Below the pieces are notes generated by a model that was not told the DNA's origin, did no database searches, and worked only from the letters and a program-made list of their open reading frames with translations. A DNA stretch of 64,000 nt. Source: an uncultured Dehalococcoidia bacterium (GTDB lineage Bacteria; Chloroflexota; Dehalococcoidia; Lucifugimonadales; UBA3495). This document shows positions 1 through 8,862 of this stretch, piece after piece (within the stretch, counting starts at the first letter, position 1; every line of letters begins with the position of its first letter). Position numbers and translations under genes: made by a program. The stretch lies in NCBI GenBank assembly GCA_951812535.1, contig CATOSK010000004.1, positions 62,001 to 126,000 on the forward strand, in the 5' to 3' direction.

Positions 1-2
1 CC

Positions 3-1124
3 CAGGGTTTTTCAACCCTGGCGCACACCGGCAATTCGGCCACGGCGGCCATCGGCGACGGCGAGAGCAGATTCGGCCTCCAGTTCCATCCTGAAGTCGC
101 CCACACGCCCCTGGGAATGCGGATCCTGGGCAATTTCGTCCACAAAGTCTGCGGCTGCGGGCCGGAGTGGACCCCGGGGAACGTGGCAACCGAGTCCATC
201 CGGCGCATCCGCGAGCAAGTCGGCGGTGAACGTGTCATCTGCGCCCTGTCCGGGGGGGTTGACTCGGCGGTGACCGCCGCGCTGCTGCACCAGGCCGTCG
301 GTCCTCGGCTCAAGTGCATCTTCGTCAACAATGGCCTGCTGCGGGCGGGGGAGGCGGAAAGCGTGCAGGAGGTGTTCCAGCGCAACATGGGGCTGGACCT
401 GATGTACGTGGACGCCACCGGGCGTTTCCTCGACCGTCTCCATGGAGTGACCGACCCGGAACAGAAAAGGAAAAACATCGGGGAAGAGTTCATCCGGGTG
501 TTCGAGGGAGTTGCCTCGGAGCTTCACGACACTGGCTTCCTGGCCCAGGGCACTCTCTACCCGGATGTCATCGAGAGCGAGACGCCGGAAAACCAGGCCT
601 CCGCCCGAATCAAGACCCACCACAACGTGGGGGGACTCCCCGAACACATGGAACTGGAGCTGGTGGAACCGCTGCGGTATATGTTCAAAGACGAGGTACG
701 GGCCGTCGGGCTGGAACTGGGGCTTCCCCGGGAGATTGTCTACCGGCAGCCCTTCCCCGGACCCGGGCTGGCCATACGCATCATTGGCGAGGTCACGCCG
801 GAAAAGCTGGACATCCTGCGAGGCTGCGATGCGATAGTCCAGGACGAAATATGGGACGCCGGGCTGTACGAGGAAATTTGGCAGAGCTTCGCGGTCCTCA
901 GCGACAACCGGACCGTCGGCGTGATGGGGGACTTCCGCACCTACGGATACGTCTGCGCCATTCGTGCCGTTTCCAGCGACGACGCCATGACCGCCGACTG
1001 GGTGCGGCTCCCCTACGATGTGCTGGGGCGGATCTCCACCCGCATCGTCAACGAGGTGGAGGGAGTCAACCGGGTGGTATACGACATCACCAGCAAGCCT
1101 CCGGGGACGATTGAATGGGAGTGA
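3..1124 (+). CDS. guaA: GMP synthase (glutamine-hydrolysing), 5'-truncated
   Basis: Converts XMP to GMP with glutamine ammonia, the last step of GMP synthesis. The frame is open from base 3, so the window cuts off most of the N-terminal glutamine amidotransferase domain. What remains of it ends in the family motif [10 protein letters not shown]. The ATP-pyrophosphatase domain follows, with the PP-loop ALSGGVDSA near 241-270, and the C-terminal dimerisation domain ends in the characteristic KPPGTIEWE. An internal ATG at 117 is not the true start. It is the first gene of a co-directional purine cluster, with purD 73 bp downstream. Identification is secure; only the 5' end is missing. Confidence 0.96.
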   Translation, partial: QGFSTLAHTGNSATAAIGDGESRFGLQFHPEVAHTPLGMRILGNFVHKVCGCGPEWTPGNVATESIRRIREQVGGERVICALSGGVDSAVTAALLHQAVGPRLKCIFVNNGLLRAGEAESVQEVFQRNMGLDLMYVDATGRFLDRLHGVTDPEQKRKNIGEEFIRVFEGVASELHDTGFLAQGTLYPDVIESETPENQASARIKTHHNVGGLPEHMELELVEPLRYMFKDEVRAVGLELGLPREIVYRQPFPGPGLAIRIIGEVTPEKLDILRGCDAIVQDEIWDAGLYEEIWQSFAVLSDNRTVGVMGDFRTYGYVCAIRAVSSDDAMTADWVRLPYDVLGRISTRIVNEVEGVNRVVYDITSKPPGTIEWE

Positions 1125-1197
1125 CCCACCAAATCGGACAGGAGACTGGAATGTGCGGCTACCCGGTTTTCCCGGGGTTTGACGTTCGGATTTTGCC

Positions 1198-2484
1198 GTG
1201 AGAGTCCTTCTTGTCGGATCCGGCGGCAGGGAACACGCGCTGGCCTGGCGCCTGACGCAAAGTCCCAACCTCACCGATCTTTGGGTGGCCGGAGGAAACG
1301 CCGGAACGGCCCAGTTGGCGGAAAATCTCCCCGTTTCTCCGGAGGACGTTGAAGGGGTTGTCGGAACCGCTCAATCCCACGATATCGACCTGGTGGTGGT
1401 GGGGCCGGAGGTGCCGCTGGCCCTGGGCCTGGCAGACCGGTTGGGGGCAGAGGGGATACCCGTGTTCGGGCCTTCCCAGGCCGCGGCCCGACTGGAGTCC
1501 AGCAAGAGCTACGCCCGGCAGATTATGTCTGGTGCGGGGGTGCCCTCCCCGGTTTACCGGGTCTTCCACGAGTCCGGCCCGGCGGTGGAGTACGTCCAGG
1601 CCGTTGGCGCTCCGGTGGTGGTCAAGGCGGACGGACTGGCGGCGGGGAAGGGGGCGGTGGTCTGCTCCACGGTTGAAGATGCCTGCCTGGTGGTCCGGGA
1701 CTGCATGGAGCAGGGCGTTTTCGGGCCGGCGGGAAGGACGGTGGTCATCGAGGAATGCCTTGGCGGCTCCGAGGTCAGCCTGTTCGCCTTCTGCGACGGC
1801 GAGCACCTTTCCAACCCGGTGGCGGCCGGCGATTACAAGCGGGCCCGCGACGGAGACCTGGGACCCAACACCGGCGGGATGGGCAGCATCACTCCTCCGA
1901 CGGGATGGTCAACGGCGGACTCGGCAATGGCGATGGACCTGGTCATGCGGCCCACGGTGGACGCCATGGCGGAGCGGGGCACCCCCTTCCGGGGCGTTCT
2001 GTACGCCGGGCTGATGGTCACCGAATCCGGCCCCAGGGTGCTGGAGTTCAATTGCCGGTTCGGGGACCCGGAGACCCAGGTCATCCTTCCGCTGCTGGTC
2101 AGCGACCCCATCGAGGTGATGAAGGCGTGTGTCGAAGGGAGATTGGCAGAATTGCCCGTTGAATGGTCTCGGGAGGCCCGGGTGGGGGTGGTGATGGCAT
2201 CCGGCGGGTACCCGGACCATTATGAAACCGGATTCGAGATCCGGGGGCTGGACGCCGGGTTGCCCCACACCCAGGTCTTCCACGCCGGCACCCGGTGGGC
2301 AGGGGATGGAACAAATGCCCCGGTTGTGACCAGTGGAGGAAGGGTGCTCACCGTGGTCGGAGCCGGAGACACGGTGGAGGTCGCCCGGGAACGCGCCTAC
2401 CAGCGGGTCCAGGCCATCGACTTTCAAGGGGCTTTCTGGCGGACCGACATCGGAGCGGCGCCCACCGGGGAGTTGGCCCAATAA
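1198..2484 (+). CDS. purD: Phosphoribosylamine-glycine ligase
   Basis: Makes GAR from phosphoribosylamine, glycine and ATP, the second step of purine synthesis. The GTG start gives MRVLLVGSGGREHALAWRL, the standard PurD N-terminus. An ATP-grasp core follows (VVVKADGLAAGKGAVV, then FNCRFGDPETQV, the family signature). At 428 residues it has the normal length for a stand-alone PurD. The stop codon TAA shares its last A with the ATG of the next gene, so the two are translationally coupled. Recognition is secure from motifs and from its position between guaA and purE. Confidence 0.96.
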   Translation: MRVLLVGSGGREHALAWRLTQSPNLTDLWVAGGNAGTAQLAENLPVSPEDVEGVVGTAQSHDIDLVVVGPEVPLALGLADRLGAEGIPVFGPSQAAARLESSKSYARQIMSGAGVPSPVYRVFHESGPAVEYVQAVGAPVVVKADGLAAGKGAVVCSTVEDACLVVRDCMEQGVFGPAGRTVVIEECLGGSEVSLFAFCDGEHLSNPVAAGDYKRARDGDLGPNTGGMGSITPPTGWSTADSAMAMDLVMRPTVDAMAERGTPFRGVLYAGLMVTESGPRVLEFNCRFGDPETQVILPLLVSDPIEVMKACVEGRLAELPVEWSREARVGVVMASGGYPDHYETGFEIRGLDAGLPHTQVFHAGTRWAGDGTNAPVVTSGGRVLTVVGAGDTVEVARERAYQRVQAIDFQGAFWRTDIGAAPTGELAQ

Positions 2485-3080
2485 TGGCGTCTCAGTCCCG
2501 CATTGCCGACCCGGCGTCCCTGAGAGAGGGATTCCTCGCGGCCCAGCAGTCGGGGGGATTGCCGCCGTCGGCGTCGCGCCGCTGGAAGGACTTCGACCGG
2601 CTGGCGGCCCTGCTTTCGGAGGACGCCCTGGCGTCGTTGACCGAGGACGAGGCGGCCGCCTTGTACCGGGCCTGCGGAGGCGCCAGGGGACGGGAGTTCA
2701 GGAACAATCCCGTCGAAGAGATTAGGGATTCCCTCGATTTTCTCCTTTATGATACTATCAAACTGGAAGGCCGGTTCCACGAATGCGTCGCAGATGAAGG
2801 GGCGTACAAGCTCCACGGAGCGGGGAAAGAATTCGCCTCCTTTGTACTGTGCCTTCGGGACCCCCGTTTGTTTGGGGTATGGAACACCGGGGCTGAACGG
2901 GCGTTGCGGCGACTGGGACTGCACCCCGGTACTCTGAACCGGGGGCAATGGGGAGTCCGTTACATCGACCTGCTGGACGCCCTCCAACGGCTTGCTGCCC
3001 GGTTCGGCCTGTCCGACCTGGCTGAAGCCGACCGGTTCGCGGCCTGGACCGCCCAGCAAAAAGAGCCCGTCAGCGACTGA
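2484..3080 (+). CDS. Uncharacterised protein coupled to purD
   Basis: A 198-residue protein that I do not recognise. Its ATG overlaps the purD stop by one base (TAATG), which fixes the start. The frame extends further upstream, but that part lies inside purD and is not used. It is soluble, rich in Arg, Leu and Asp/Glu, with no signal peptide or membrane segment. A middle stretch (EIRDSLDFLLYDTIKLEGRF, then HGAGKEFASFVLCLRD) looks like a compact helical domain, with a leucine-rich C-terminal helix. Coupling to purD shows co-expression with purine synthesis but says nothing about function. It is probably real, given the coupling and the absence of any competing frame. Confidence 0.75.
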   Translation: MASQSRIADPASLREGFLAAQQSGGLPPSASRRWKDFDRLAALLSEDALASLTEDEAAALYRACGGARGREFRNNPVEEIRDSLDFLLYDTIKLEGRFHECVADEGAYKLHGAGKEFASFVLCLRDPRLFGVWNTGAERALRRLGLHPGTLNRGQWGVRYIDLLDALQRLAARFGLSDLAEADRFAAWTAQQKEPVSD

Positions 3081-3133
3081 AATCCGCAACCCGAATCCGT
3101 CGGAAAACGACCCGGAACCTGGAGGACGATTCC

Positions 3134-3601
3134 ATGGCGTGGCTGGATACGCTTCAAACCCTGAAAACCGAGCTGGATGATACACGAAGGCAGCGCAAGC
3201 AGCAGGCGTCGGAAGCTGAACAGCAGCGGCGGGTGCAGCGCGAGGAGTTGTCCCAAATCGCCGAGTCCCTGGGCATCGCATCCCTGGTGGCCGATATGAA
3301 CCGGGTGCTGCTCCAGGACTCCGGAACGCTGGACTCCTACTCCTCCTGGGAACCGTCCCAAGAAACATCCCCTTCACCCCTTCCCATGCTGGCCAGCGAC
3401 GAGGAAGAGGACGAAGAGGAAGCCGACTACATCAGCGCCGAACTCACCTGGGATGAAGACGGGGAACGGGAAATCGCCGTAGACTTGGGAATCGGGGAAG
3501 ACGGGGTCTATCTCCAGGTTAATGGAATAGACACGCGCATCGAACGCGAGGCGCTGGAACAGGCCCTGATAGAAGCTTTCAGGGATGAACTTCAGGTATA
3601 G
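3134..3601 (+). CDS. Uncharacterised acidic protein with N-terminal coiled coil
   Basis: A 155-residue protein of unknown function. The start follows a good Shine-Dalgarno (GGAGGA, about 8 bases before the ATG). Residues 10-50 are a Lys/Arg/Gln/Glu-rich heptad region likely to form a coiled coil. Residues 80-100 are strongly acidic (DEEEDEEEAD). The C-terminal 60 residues look like an alternating beta/alpha domain (EREIAVDLGIGEDGVYLQVNG). No signal peptide or membrane helix is seen. It lies 53 bp after the previous unknown gene and 15 bp before purE, so it is part of the purine operon. No homologous family came to mind. Confidence 0.75.
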   Translation: MAWLDTLQTLKTELDDTRRQRKQQASEAEQQRRVQREELSQIAESLGIASLVADMNRVLLQDSGTLDSYSSWEPSQETSPSPLPMLASDEEEDEEEADYISAELTWDEDGEREIAVDLGIGEDGVYLQVNGIDTRIEREALEQALIEAFRDELQV

Positions 3602-3616
3602 AAGGAGATATTTGTT

Positions 3617-4075
3617 GTGCCGCTAGTTGGTGTTGTCATGGGGAGCGCCAGCGACGAACCGGTGGTCAAGGGGACCATCGAAGTGCTGGAACAGCTCAAG
3701 GTTGATTATGAAGTCCGGGTCATGTCGGCCCACCGCACTCCGGAGCGGGTGCAGGAATACGCGACCACGGCCCGGGACCGGGGCATCGAAGTCCTGATCT
3801 CGGCGGCCGGCGGGTCGGCGGCCCTGGGAGGGGTGTTGGCGTCCTGGACTACCATTCCGGTGATCGGGATCCCGCTGGCGTCCAGCCAGCTCAACGGCTG
3901 GGACTCCCTCCTTGCCACGGCCCAGATGCCGCCCGGAATCCCCGTGGCCTGCATGGCCGTGGGAGAATGGGGGGCCCGCAACGCAGCATTCTTCGCCGCC
4001 GAAATCCTGGGCTTGAGGCACGAGGAAATCCGCGAGGCTTACGAGGACTACCGGCGGGGCCTCCGGGAACGGTAG
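3617..4075 (+). CDS. purE: N5-carboxyaminoimidazole ribonucleotide mutase
   Basis: Class I PurE moves the carboxyl group of N5-CAIR to C4 to give CAIR. The N-terminus PLVGVVMGSASDEPV carries the GSxSD substrate loop, followed by SAHRTPERV and the conserved GGSAALGGVLAS and GIPLASSQLNGWDSLL stretches. At 152 residues it has the usual bacterial length. The GTG start is fixed by a very strong ribosome site (AAGGAGAT, 3602-3609). Class I PurE needs PurK to make N5-CAIR, and no purK is visible in the window. The stop lies one base before the next GTG. Confidence 0.95.
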   Translation: MPLVGVVMGSASDEPVVKGTIEVLEQLKVDYEVRVMSAHRTPERVQEYATTARDRGIEVLISAAGGSAALGGVLASWTTIPVIGIPLASSQLNGWDSLLATAQMPPGIPVACMAVGEWGARNAAFFAAEILGLRHEEIREAYEDYRRGLRER

Positions 4076-4076
4076 C

Positions 4077-4754
4077 GTGACTGTGCCTGCCTCCGGTCCC
4101 AGGACGGGACAACCCCTGGCGGTCCTGACCGATTTCGATGATACCGCCGCCAAGCAGAACGTCGCCGAGTTGCTCCTGCGCCGGTTCGGAGACCCCTCCT
4201 GGGAAGAAGTCAGGGCACGTTTCCGCGCTGGGGAACTGTCCCTCAAGGACTACCAGGAGATCGCCTTCAGGGACGTGACCGCCGGTGAGGAGACGATGGC
4301 GGGTTATGTCAAGGCCAATGCCAACCTCCGGCCCCATTTCGGCGAGATGCTGTCCTACTGCCGGTCACGGGACATACCCGTTGCGGTCGTCAGTCACGGG
4401 CTCGACTTCTACATCGAAGCGGTGCTCCGGTCGGAGGGAATGGAAGAGGTTCCGGTCTTTTCGGTGACCACGTCCTTTGAACCGGGTGGGATCCAGTATT
4501 CCTATCCCTTCCCCTACCCGGGCGAAGAACACCGGGGCAACTCCAAGGGTATCATCGTGGACCGCTACCGGTCGGAGGGCAGGTTTGTCATCTACGTCGG
4601 TGATGGACGCTCCGACCTGGAACCCGCGGAACGGGCCGACCTGGTGTTCGCCCACATGATCCTCGCTGAGGAGTGTTCCAGCCGGAACATTCCATTCCGT
4701 CCTTTCCGGGACTTCGGGGACGTTCTGCGCGCCTTGAAAGAGCTGGTTGGCTGA
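4077..4754 (+). CDS. HAD-superfamily phosphatase, MtnX/phosphoserine-phosphatase-like
   Basis: A 225-residue HAD hydrolase of the SerB/MtnX type, presumably acting on a small phosphorylated metabolite. Motif I is LTDFDDTAA (nucleophile Asp plus acid/base Asp), motif II the VVSHG segment, motif III the lysine of NSKGI, and motif IV GDGRSDLEPA. Between motifs I and II lies the helical cap insertion expected of subclass I. MtnX acts in methionine salvage and fits the motif pattern best, but no other salvage gene is nearby, so the substrate is open. The GTG start sits one base after purE, so it is co-translated with the purine genes. No membrane segment. Confidence 0.8.
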   Translation: MTVPASGPRTGQPLAVLTDFDDTAAKQNVAELLLRRFGDPSWEEVRARFRAGELSLKDYQEIAFRDVTAGEETMAGYVKANANLRPHFGEMLSYCRSRDIPVAVVSHGLDFYIEAVLRSEGMEEVPVFSVTTSFEPGGIQYSYPFPYPGEEHRGNSKGIIVDRYRSEGRFVIYVGDGRSDLEPAERADLVFAHMILAEECSSRNIPFRPFRDFGDVLRALKELVG

Positions 4755-4806
4755 CGGACCAGTGACCATTCTCCGCTAATATGCTGGACCAACCCGAGAA
4801 TCAATA

Positions 4807-5022
4807 ATGGACTTTTCACTGGGCCCGGTCACGTTTGGACTGTGGGGAATCGCTCCCCTGCTGGTTTTCTTTTTCCTGTATTTCCTCCCAACCATCATTG
4901 CCGTGGCATTCAAGAAACGCCGCGCTATCTGGATTGTGCTGGTCAACGTGCTGACCGGCTGGACATTCATCGGCTGGGTGGTAGCATTGACGTGGTCGCT
5001 GGCGGCGGCCCGGGACAGATGA
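4807..5022 (+). CDS. Small membrane protein, superinfection-immunity (Imm) family-like
   Basis: A 71-residue protein with two hydrophobic helices (residues about 12-36 and 43-67) joined by a short basic loop KKRRAIW. The FLPTIIAVAFKKRRAIW and LNVLTGWTFIGWVVALTW-like pattern matches the T4 Imm superinfection-immunity family, which is widespread in bacterial chromosomes without phage context. No prophage gene lies near. The ATG start is the only sensible one and no strong Shine-Dalgarno precedes it. It sits between the HAD phosphatase and purB on the same strand. The family match is from memory of the motif; the membrane topology is seen directly. Confidence 0.72.
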   Translation: MDFSLGPVTFGLWGIAPLLVFFFLYFLPTIIAVAFKKRRAIWIVLVNVLTGWTFIGWVVALTWSLAAARDR

Positions 5023-5119
5023 ACAAGCCCTTCGGAAAAGCTGCCAGGAAGGGGGCCGTCCGGGTGCTGGAACTCCCGCCCGGGCTCTCCAGAGGGCACT
5101 ATCGCCAGGAGGCTCTCAA

Positions 5120-6430
5120 TTGATTGACCGGTATTCCAGGCCCGCGATGAAGCAGGTCTGGTCCGACGAGAACAAGTACCGCAAGTGGCTGGATGTCGAG
5201 CTTGCCGTCGCCCATGCCTGGGCCGAGGAAGGAGTCATTCCCCGGGAAGACATGGCCCGGCTGGGGAAGGCCGAATACAACCATCAGCGCATGATGGAGA
5301 TTTTCGAAACCACGCGGCACGACGTCACTGCCTTTCTCACTTCCATCACCGAGGGCATCGGGCCGGAAGGGCGCTGGCTCCACCTGGGCATGACCTCGTC
5401 GGACATGCTGGATACCGCCCAGGCCCTTCAGATGGTGGAGGCCGGTAACCTGTTGCTGCAGGAGGTGGACGGCGCCATTGAGGCCCTGGCAACCCAGGCC
5501 GTCGCCCACAAGGACACTATCATGATGGGCCGGACCCACGGCGTCCACGCCGAGCCAATGACCTTCGGCCTCAAGCTGGCCCTCTGGTGGGACGAAATGC
5601 GCCGCCAGCGGGAGCGGCTGGCCAGCGCCGTGGAGTCCGTGCGGTATGGCAAGATTTCCGGTGCGGTGGGCACCCATGCGACCATTCCCCCTTCCGTTGA
5701 AGATCGGGTGTGTCGCCAGTTGGGATTGGAAGTGGCCCCGGTTTCCAACCAGGTCATCCAGCGGGACCGTTACGCCCACTTTGTGACCACGCTGGCCCTC
5801 ATCGCCGCCTCCCTGGAAAAGTTCGCCACCGAGATCCGGGGTATGCAGCGCACCGAGGTCCACGAGCTGGAAGAACCCTTCGGGTCAGGACAGACCGGAT
5901 CATCCTCGATGCCCCACAAGCGGAACCCGGAGCTGGCCGAACGGATTTGCGGGCTGGCGCGGCTCATACGCGGCCACAGCGTCACTGCCCTGGAAAACGT
6001 GGCGCTTTGGGGGGAGCGGGACATCAGCCACTCCTCCGCCGAGCGCATCATCCTCCCCGACTCCTGCCTGGGACTGGACTATATCCTCAGCATCTTCACC
6101 CGCATCGTCAGGGACCTGCGGGTGTTCCCCGACCGGATGTGGGCCAACGTGGAAAGCAGCCGGGGGCTGATTTTCAGCCAGCAGACCCTCCTGGCCCTGG
6201 TTGACCGGGGCATGGCCCGCGAGGACGCCTATAAAATCGTCCAGCGCAATTCGATGCGGGCCTGGGATGAAAACGGCGACTTCCGCGATCTGCTGAAGGC
6301 CGACGGCGAAGCTCTGGCCCACCTGTCCACTGGCGAGATGGACCAGATCTTCGACTATTCCTACTACACGCGGTACGTGGACGACACCTTCCAGCGGATC
6401 GGCCTGCTTCCGGCCAAAGTTGCCGTGTAA
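5120..6430 (+). CDS. purB: Adenylosuccinate lyase
   Basis: Cleaves SAICAR to AICAR and adenylosuccinate to AMP. The 436-residue sequence carries the superfamily signature [15 protein letters not shown] and the catalytic-loop motifs [14 protein letters not shown] and [14 protein letters not shown], all in the expected order. The start is TTG at 5120 with AGGAGG ten bases upstream, giving [20 protein letters not shown], the typical N-terminus. It lies between the small membrane protein and purC. Length and motifs agree with bacterial PurB throughout. Confidence 0.96.
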   Translation: MIDRYSRPAMKQVWSDENKYRKWLDVELAVAHAWAEEGVIPREDMARLGKAEYNHQRMMEIFETTRHDVTAFLTSITEGIGPEGRWLHLGMTSSDMLDTAQALQMVEAGNLLLQEVDGAIEALATQAVAHKDTIMMGRTHGVHAEPMTFGLKLALWWDEMRRQRERLASAVESVRYGKISGAVGTHATIPPSVEDRVCRQLGLEVAPVSNQVIQRDRYAHFVTTLALIAASLEKFATEIRGMQRTEVHELEEPFGSGQTGSSSMPHKRNPELAERICGLARLIRGHSVTALENVALWGERDISHSSAERIILPDSCLGLDYILSIFTRIVRDLRVFPDRMWANVESSRGLIFSQQTLLALVDRGMAREDAYKIVQRNSMRAWDENGDFRDLLKADGEALAHLSTGEMDQIFDYSYYTRYVDDTFQRIGLLPAKVAV

Positions 6431-6488
6431 TCGCAGAAAACCCCCTAAGCCAAAACCCAAACTCTTACGTATAGTTACCGGGAACATT

Positions 6489-7391
6489 ATGTATATAGAA
6501 ACTGAACTGCCCAATTTCCTGCACCGCGGCAAGGTCCGCGATACCTACTCGGTGGATGACGACACGCTGTTGATGATCGCCACCGACCGCATTTCGGCCT
6601 TTGACGTGGTCCTGCCCACCGGGATTCCCAGCAAGGGGAAGGTCCTGAACCGCATTTCCGGGTTCTGGTTCGACAAGACCGCCCACATCGTTCCCAACCA
6701 CCTGATCTGCCTGGCCGACGCGCCGGAGGTGGCATCCAGGTACAGGAGCAGCGAGGCCATCGGCAGCCTCCAACCTGATTTGGCCCAGCAGGCGATGGTC
6801 GTCAAGAAGGCGGAGCGCATCGACATGGAGTGCATCGTCCGGGGCTACATCACCGGCTCGGCCTGGGGCGAGTACCGCCGCCAGGGGACCGTATGGGGCC
6901 TGCCCATGCCCACGGATATGCTGGAAGGAACTCCCTTCCCGGAGCCGTTGTTCACGCCTACGACCAAGGCCGAGGAAGGCCACGACGAGAATATGACGCC
7001 CCAGCAGGTCGTGGACATGGTGGGCGCGGAAATGGCCCGCAAGCTGGAAGAAGTCAGCATCGCGGTCTACTCCTTCGCCGACCAGTACGCCAAGGAGCGG
7101 GGCATCATTCTCGCGGACACCAAGATGGAGTTCGGCCTGCTGGACGGGGAACTCATCCTCATCGACGAGCTGCTGACCCCGGACTCCAGCCGGTTCTGGG
7201 ACGCATCCGGCTACGAGCCGGGGAAGGCCCAGCCCAACTTCGACAAGCAGTACGTCCGCGATTATTTGACCGAACAGGGTTGGAACCAGGAACCCCCGGC
7301 GCCGGAGCTCCCCGGCGACATCGTGGCCAGGACCACGGAGCGTTACATCGAGGCCTACCACCTCCTCACGGGAGAGCACCTTCCGGCCTGA
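6489..7391 (+). CDS. purC: SAICAR synthase (phosphoribosylaminoimidazole-succinocarboxamide synthase)
   Basis: Joins aspartate to CAIR with ATP. The ATG at 6489 gives MYIETELPNFLHRGKVRDTY, the normal PurC opening. An in-frame earlier start at 6420 would add a Lys/Pro-rich leader that overlaps purB and is unlikely. Signature segments are RISAFDVVLPTGIPSKG, ECIVRGYITGSAW and the C-terminal LIDELLTPDSSRFW. About 300 residues, which is the longer SAICAR synthase type. No clear Shine-Dalgarno precedes the ATG. It follows purB by 58 bp. Confidence 0.95.
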   Translation: MYIETELPNFLHRGKVRDTYSVDDDTLLMIATDRISAFDVVLPTGIPSKGKVLNRISGFWFDKTAHIVPNHLICLADAPEVASRYRSSEAIGSLQPDLAQQAMVVKKAERIDMECIVRGYITGSAWGEYRRQGTVWGLPMPTDMLEGTPFPEPLFTPTTKAEEGHDENMTPQQVVDMVGAEMARKLEEVSIAVYSFADQYAKERGIILADTKMEFGLLDGELILIDELLTPDSSRFWDASGYEPGKAQPNFDKQYVRDYLTEQGWNQEPPAPELPGDIVARTTERYIEAYHLLTGEHLPA

Positions 7392-7427
7392 CCTGGCGCA
7401 CCCGGGGATATATTCGGAGGAGAGAAC

Positions 7428-8099
7428 TTGCCAGAGTCACGCAGACGGAGACGCCGCGGCCGGCCCGTGGTTTCCAACAGGGGGGCCGGAGCGCCCGGGG
7501 CAACCACCAGGCCGCGCCCCCGGCGCAACAGTTGGCTGTACATCATCGCATCGGCGTTTATCGCAATCCTGGTGATCGCCGGATTCGCCGTAGGCGGCCT
7601 GGCCGGGATCGGGGGCGGCGGCACCCAGGGATCGGCCGAAGGCTACGTTGAAGGGCTGGGACTCCAGCACAACGTGATGCTCACCAAGAACCATCTCCCG
7701 GAGTCCCAGACCGTCGAGTACAACACCGTTCCCGGAACCTCCGGCGACCATTGGGCCCGCTGGTCCGAATGCGGTTTCTTCGAGGAGGAATTGCCCGACG
7801 AGCGGGTGGTGCACAACCTGGAGCACGGCAACATCGTGGTCAGCTACAACTTCACCGACTCCGCCCGGATTGATGAGCTCCGCGATGTTTTCGACGACAT
7901 CGGGTTGTCCAATGTTCACGGGGTCGCCCGTGCCTACCGGCAAATCCCGGAGGGCGATGTGGCCCTGACCGCCTGGGGTGTTTCCGACCAGATGACCGGG
8001 ATCGACGAAGACCGCATCCGGGAATTCTTCGAGACCTACGCCGGCCGGCTCGGGCCCGAAGGAAACATCCCGTGCCTTAACAGCGGCGTGATGCCCTAA
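7428..8099 (+). CDS. DUF3105 membrane-anchored protein
   Basis: A 223-residue protein of the DUF3105 family. The TTG start is fixed by GGAGGAG at 7417-7423. The N-terminus is a short Arg-rich cytoplasmic segment (ESRRRRRRGR) followed by one transmembrane helix (about residues 36-62), so the rest is likely exported and anchored. The extracytoplasmic part carries the family pattern VEYNTVPGTSGDHW, then WSECGFF and VVHNLEHGNIVVSYN. DUF3105 proteins have no established function. It stands between purC and purS without any obvious link to purine synthesis. Confidence 0.85.
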   Translation: MPESRRRRRRGRPVVSNRGAGAPGATTRPRPRRNSWLYIIASAFIAILVIAGFAVGGLAGIGGGGTQGSAEGYVEGLGLQHNVMLTKNHLPESQTVEYNTVPGTSGDHWARWSECGFFEEELPDERVVHNLEHGNIVVSYNFTDSARIDELRDVFDDIGLSNVHGVARAYRQIPEGDVALTAWGVSDQMTGIDEDRIREFFETYAGRLGPEGNIPCLNSGVMP

Positions 8100-8123
8100 C
8101 CGGCCCGTTGTGAGTTGGAACAG

Positions 8124-8378
8124 GTGTTTCTAGCCAGGGTTGTGGTCACCCTCAAGCCCGGCGTCAACGACCCCCCGGGTCTGACGGTCATGGATACCCT
8201 CAAGAATCTGGGTTACGACTCCGTGGACAGCGTGCGGCTGGGGAAATACCTGGAGGTGCGGCTGGACGTTCCTGACTTGACCTCCGCCCAAGCCAGTGTA
8301 GCTGCTATGTGCGATCAGCTCCTCGCCAACCCGGTCATCGAGGAGTACCGGTTTGAAATCGCGGAAATCCCGGATTAG
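8124..8378 (+). CDS. purS: Phosphoribosylformylglycinamidine synthase subunit PurS
   Basis: Small subunit of the PurSQL FGAM synthase complex. The sequence FLARVVVTLKPGVNDPPGLTV is diagnostic, and the 84-residue length matches. GTG at 8124 gives the usual N-terminus; TTG at 8115 would add three residues and cannot be excluded. In most Gram-positive-type clusters purQ and purL follow directly. Here they do not: after purS comes 0.48 kb of non-coding DNA with a repeat array, then an unrelated gene. PurS cannot work without PurQ and PurL, so both should lie elsewhere. Confidence 0.92.
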   Translation: MFLARVVVTLKPGVNDPPGLTVMDTLKNLGYDSVDSVRLGKYLEVRLDVPDLTSAQASVAAMCDQLLANPVIEEYRFEIAEIPD

Positions 8379-8569
8379 CCCGGCGGTCCTGGGCGGCGTG
8401 GTCCCAGGCACCGGTCCGGCCCTGCTGACAGTTGCCTCTTTCCGGCACTGGTGATCATCCCCTACAATGAGTGCATGGAAACGGGAACGCAGAGAAACGG
8501 CACACTCCTCCCGTAAAGCCGCGGTTCCAGTGGGGTCCGGCGATTGTCCCAGAACACGACAGGGAAGTC

Positions 8570-8618
8570 GTCTCACATTTGTCCCATTTATGTCTCACTT
8601 TGTCCCACCTTGTCTCAT
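8570..8618 (+). repeat. Five helically phased TGTCYCA-type heptamers
   Basis: Heptamers GTCTCAC, GTCCCAT, GTCTCAC, GTCCCAC and GTCTCAT start at 8570, 8581, 8592, 8602 and 8612, i.e. every 10-11 bp on one face of the helix. Isolated extra copies sit at 8546 (GTCCCAG) and 8717 (GTCCCAC). The array lies in the 484-bp gap (8379-8862) between purS and the beta-propeller gene, which otherwise shows no gene. A short ORF at 8467-8688 runs through it but has no coding character. Such arrays resemble transposase-binding ends of Mu/IS21/Tn7-like elements or an operator; no transposase is nearby. Confidence 0.6.
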
Positions 8619-8862
8619 AGGGGCACAATCATGCCTCGATATCGGCACGTTGATGTCTCCCTTTGGGTCGGGATTTCAGCGCGATTGAGCGTCGAAGCTC
8701 CCCTTTGGCTCTAAATGTCCCACAAATTGTTTTTCTGGCGTCTCTAGCGGTTCCCAATGCCATGTCCGTCAGCGGCTCCGGATGGTTTGACAACCCTTGA
8801 CCCGTCTGCTGGAATGACCCGGTGTCTCAACCTTATGTCCAACAACCAAGGAGGTGATCCTC

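Noticed and set aside
12..1274. 420-codon open frame on the - strand
   Set aside because: Antisense of guaA and purD with no recognisable motif.
4807..5022. Prophage indicated by a superinfection-immunity-like gene
   Set aside because: No phage structural, integrase or lysis gene lies nearby; this small family is common in chromosomes.
8467..8688. 73-codon frame over the heptamer array
   Set aside because: No ribosome site, random composition and it follows the repeat sequence; not coding.
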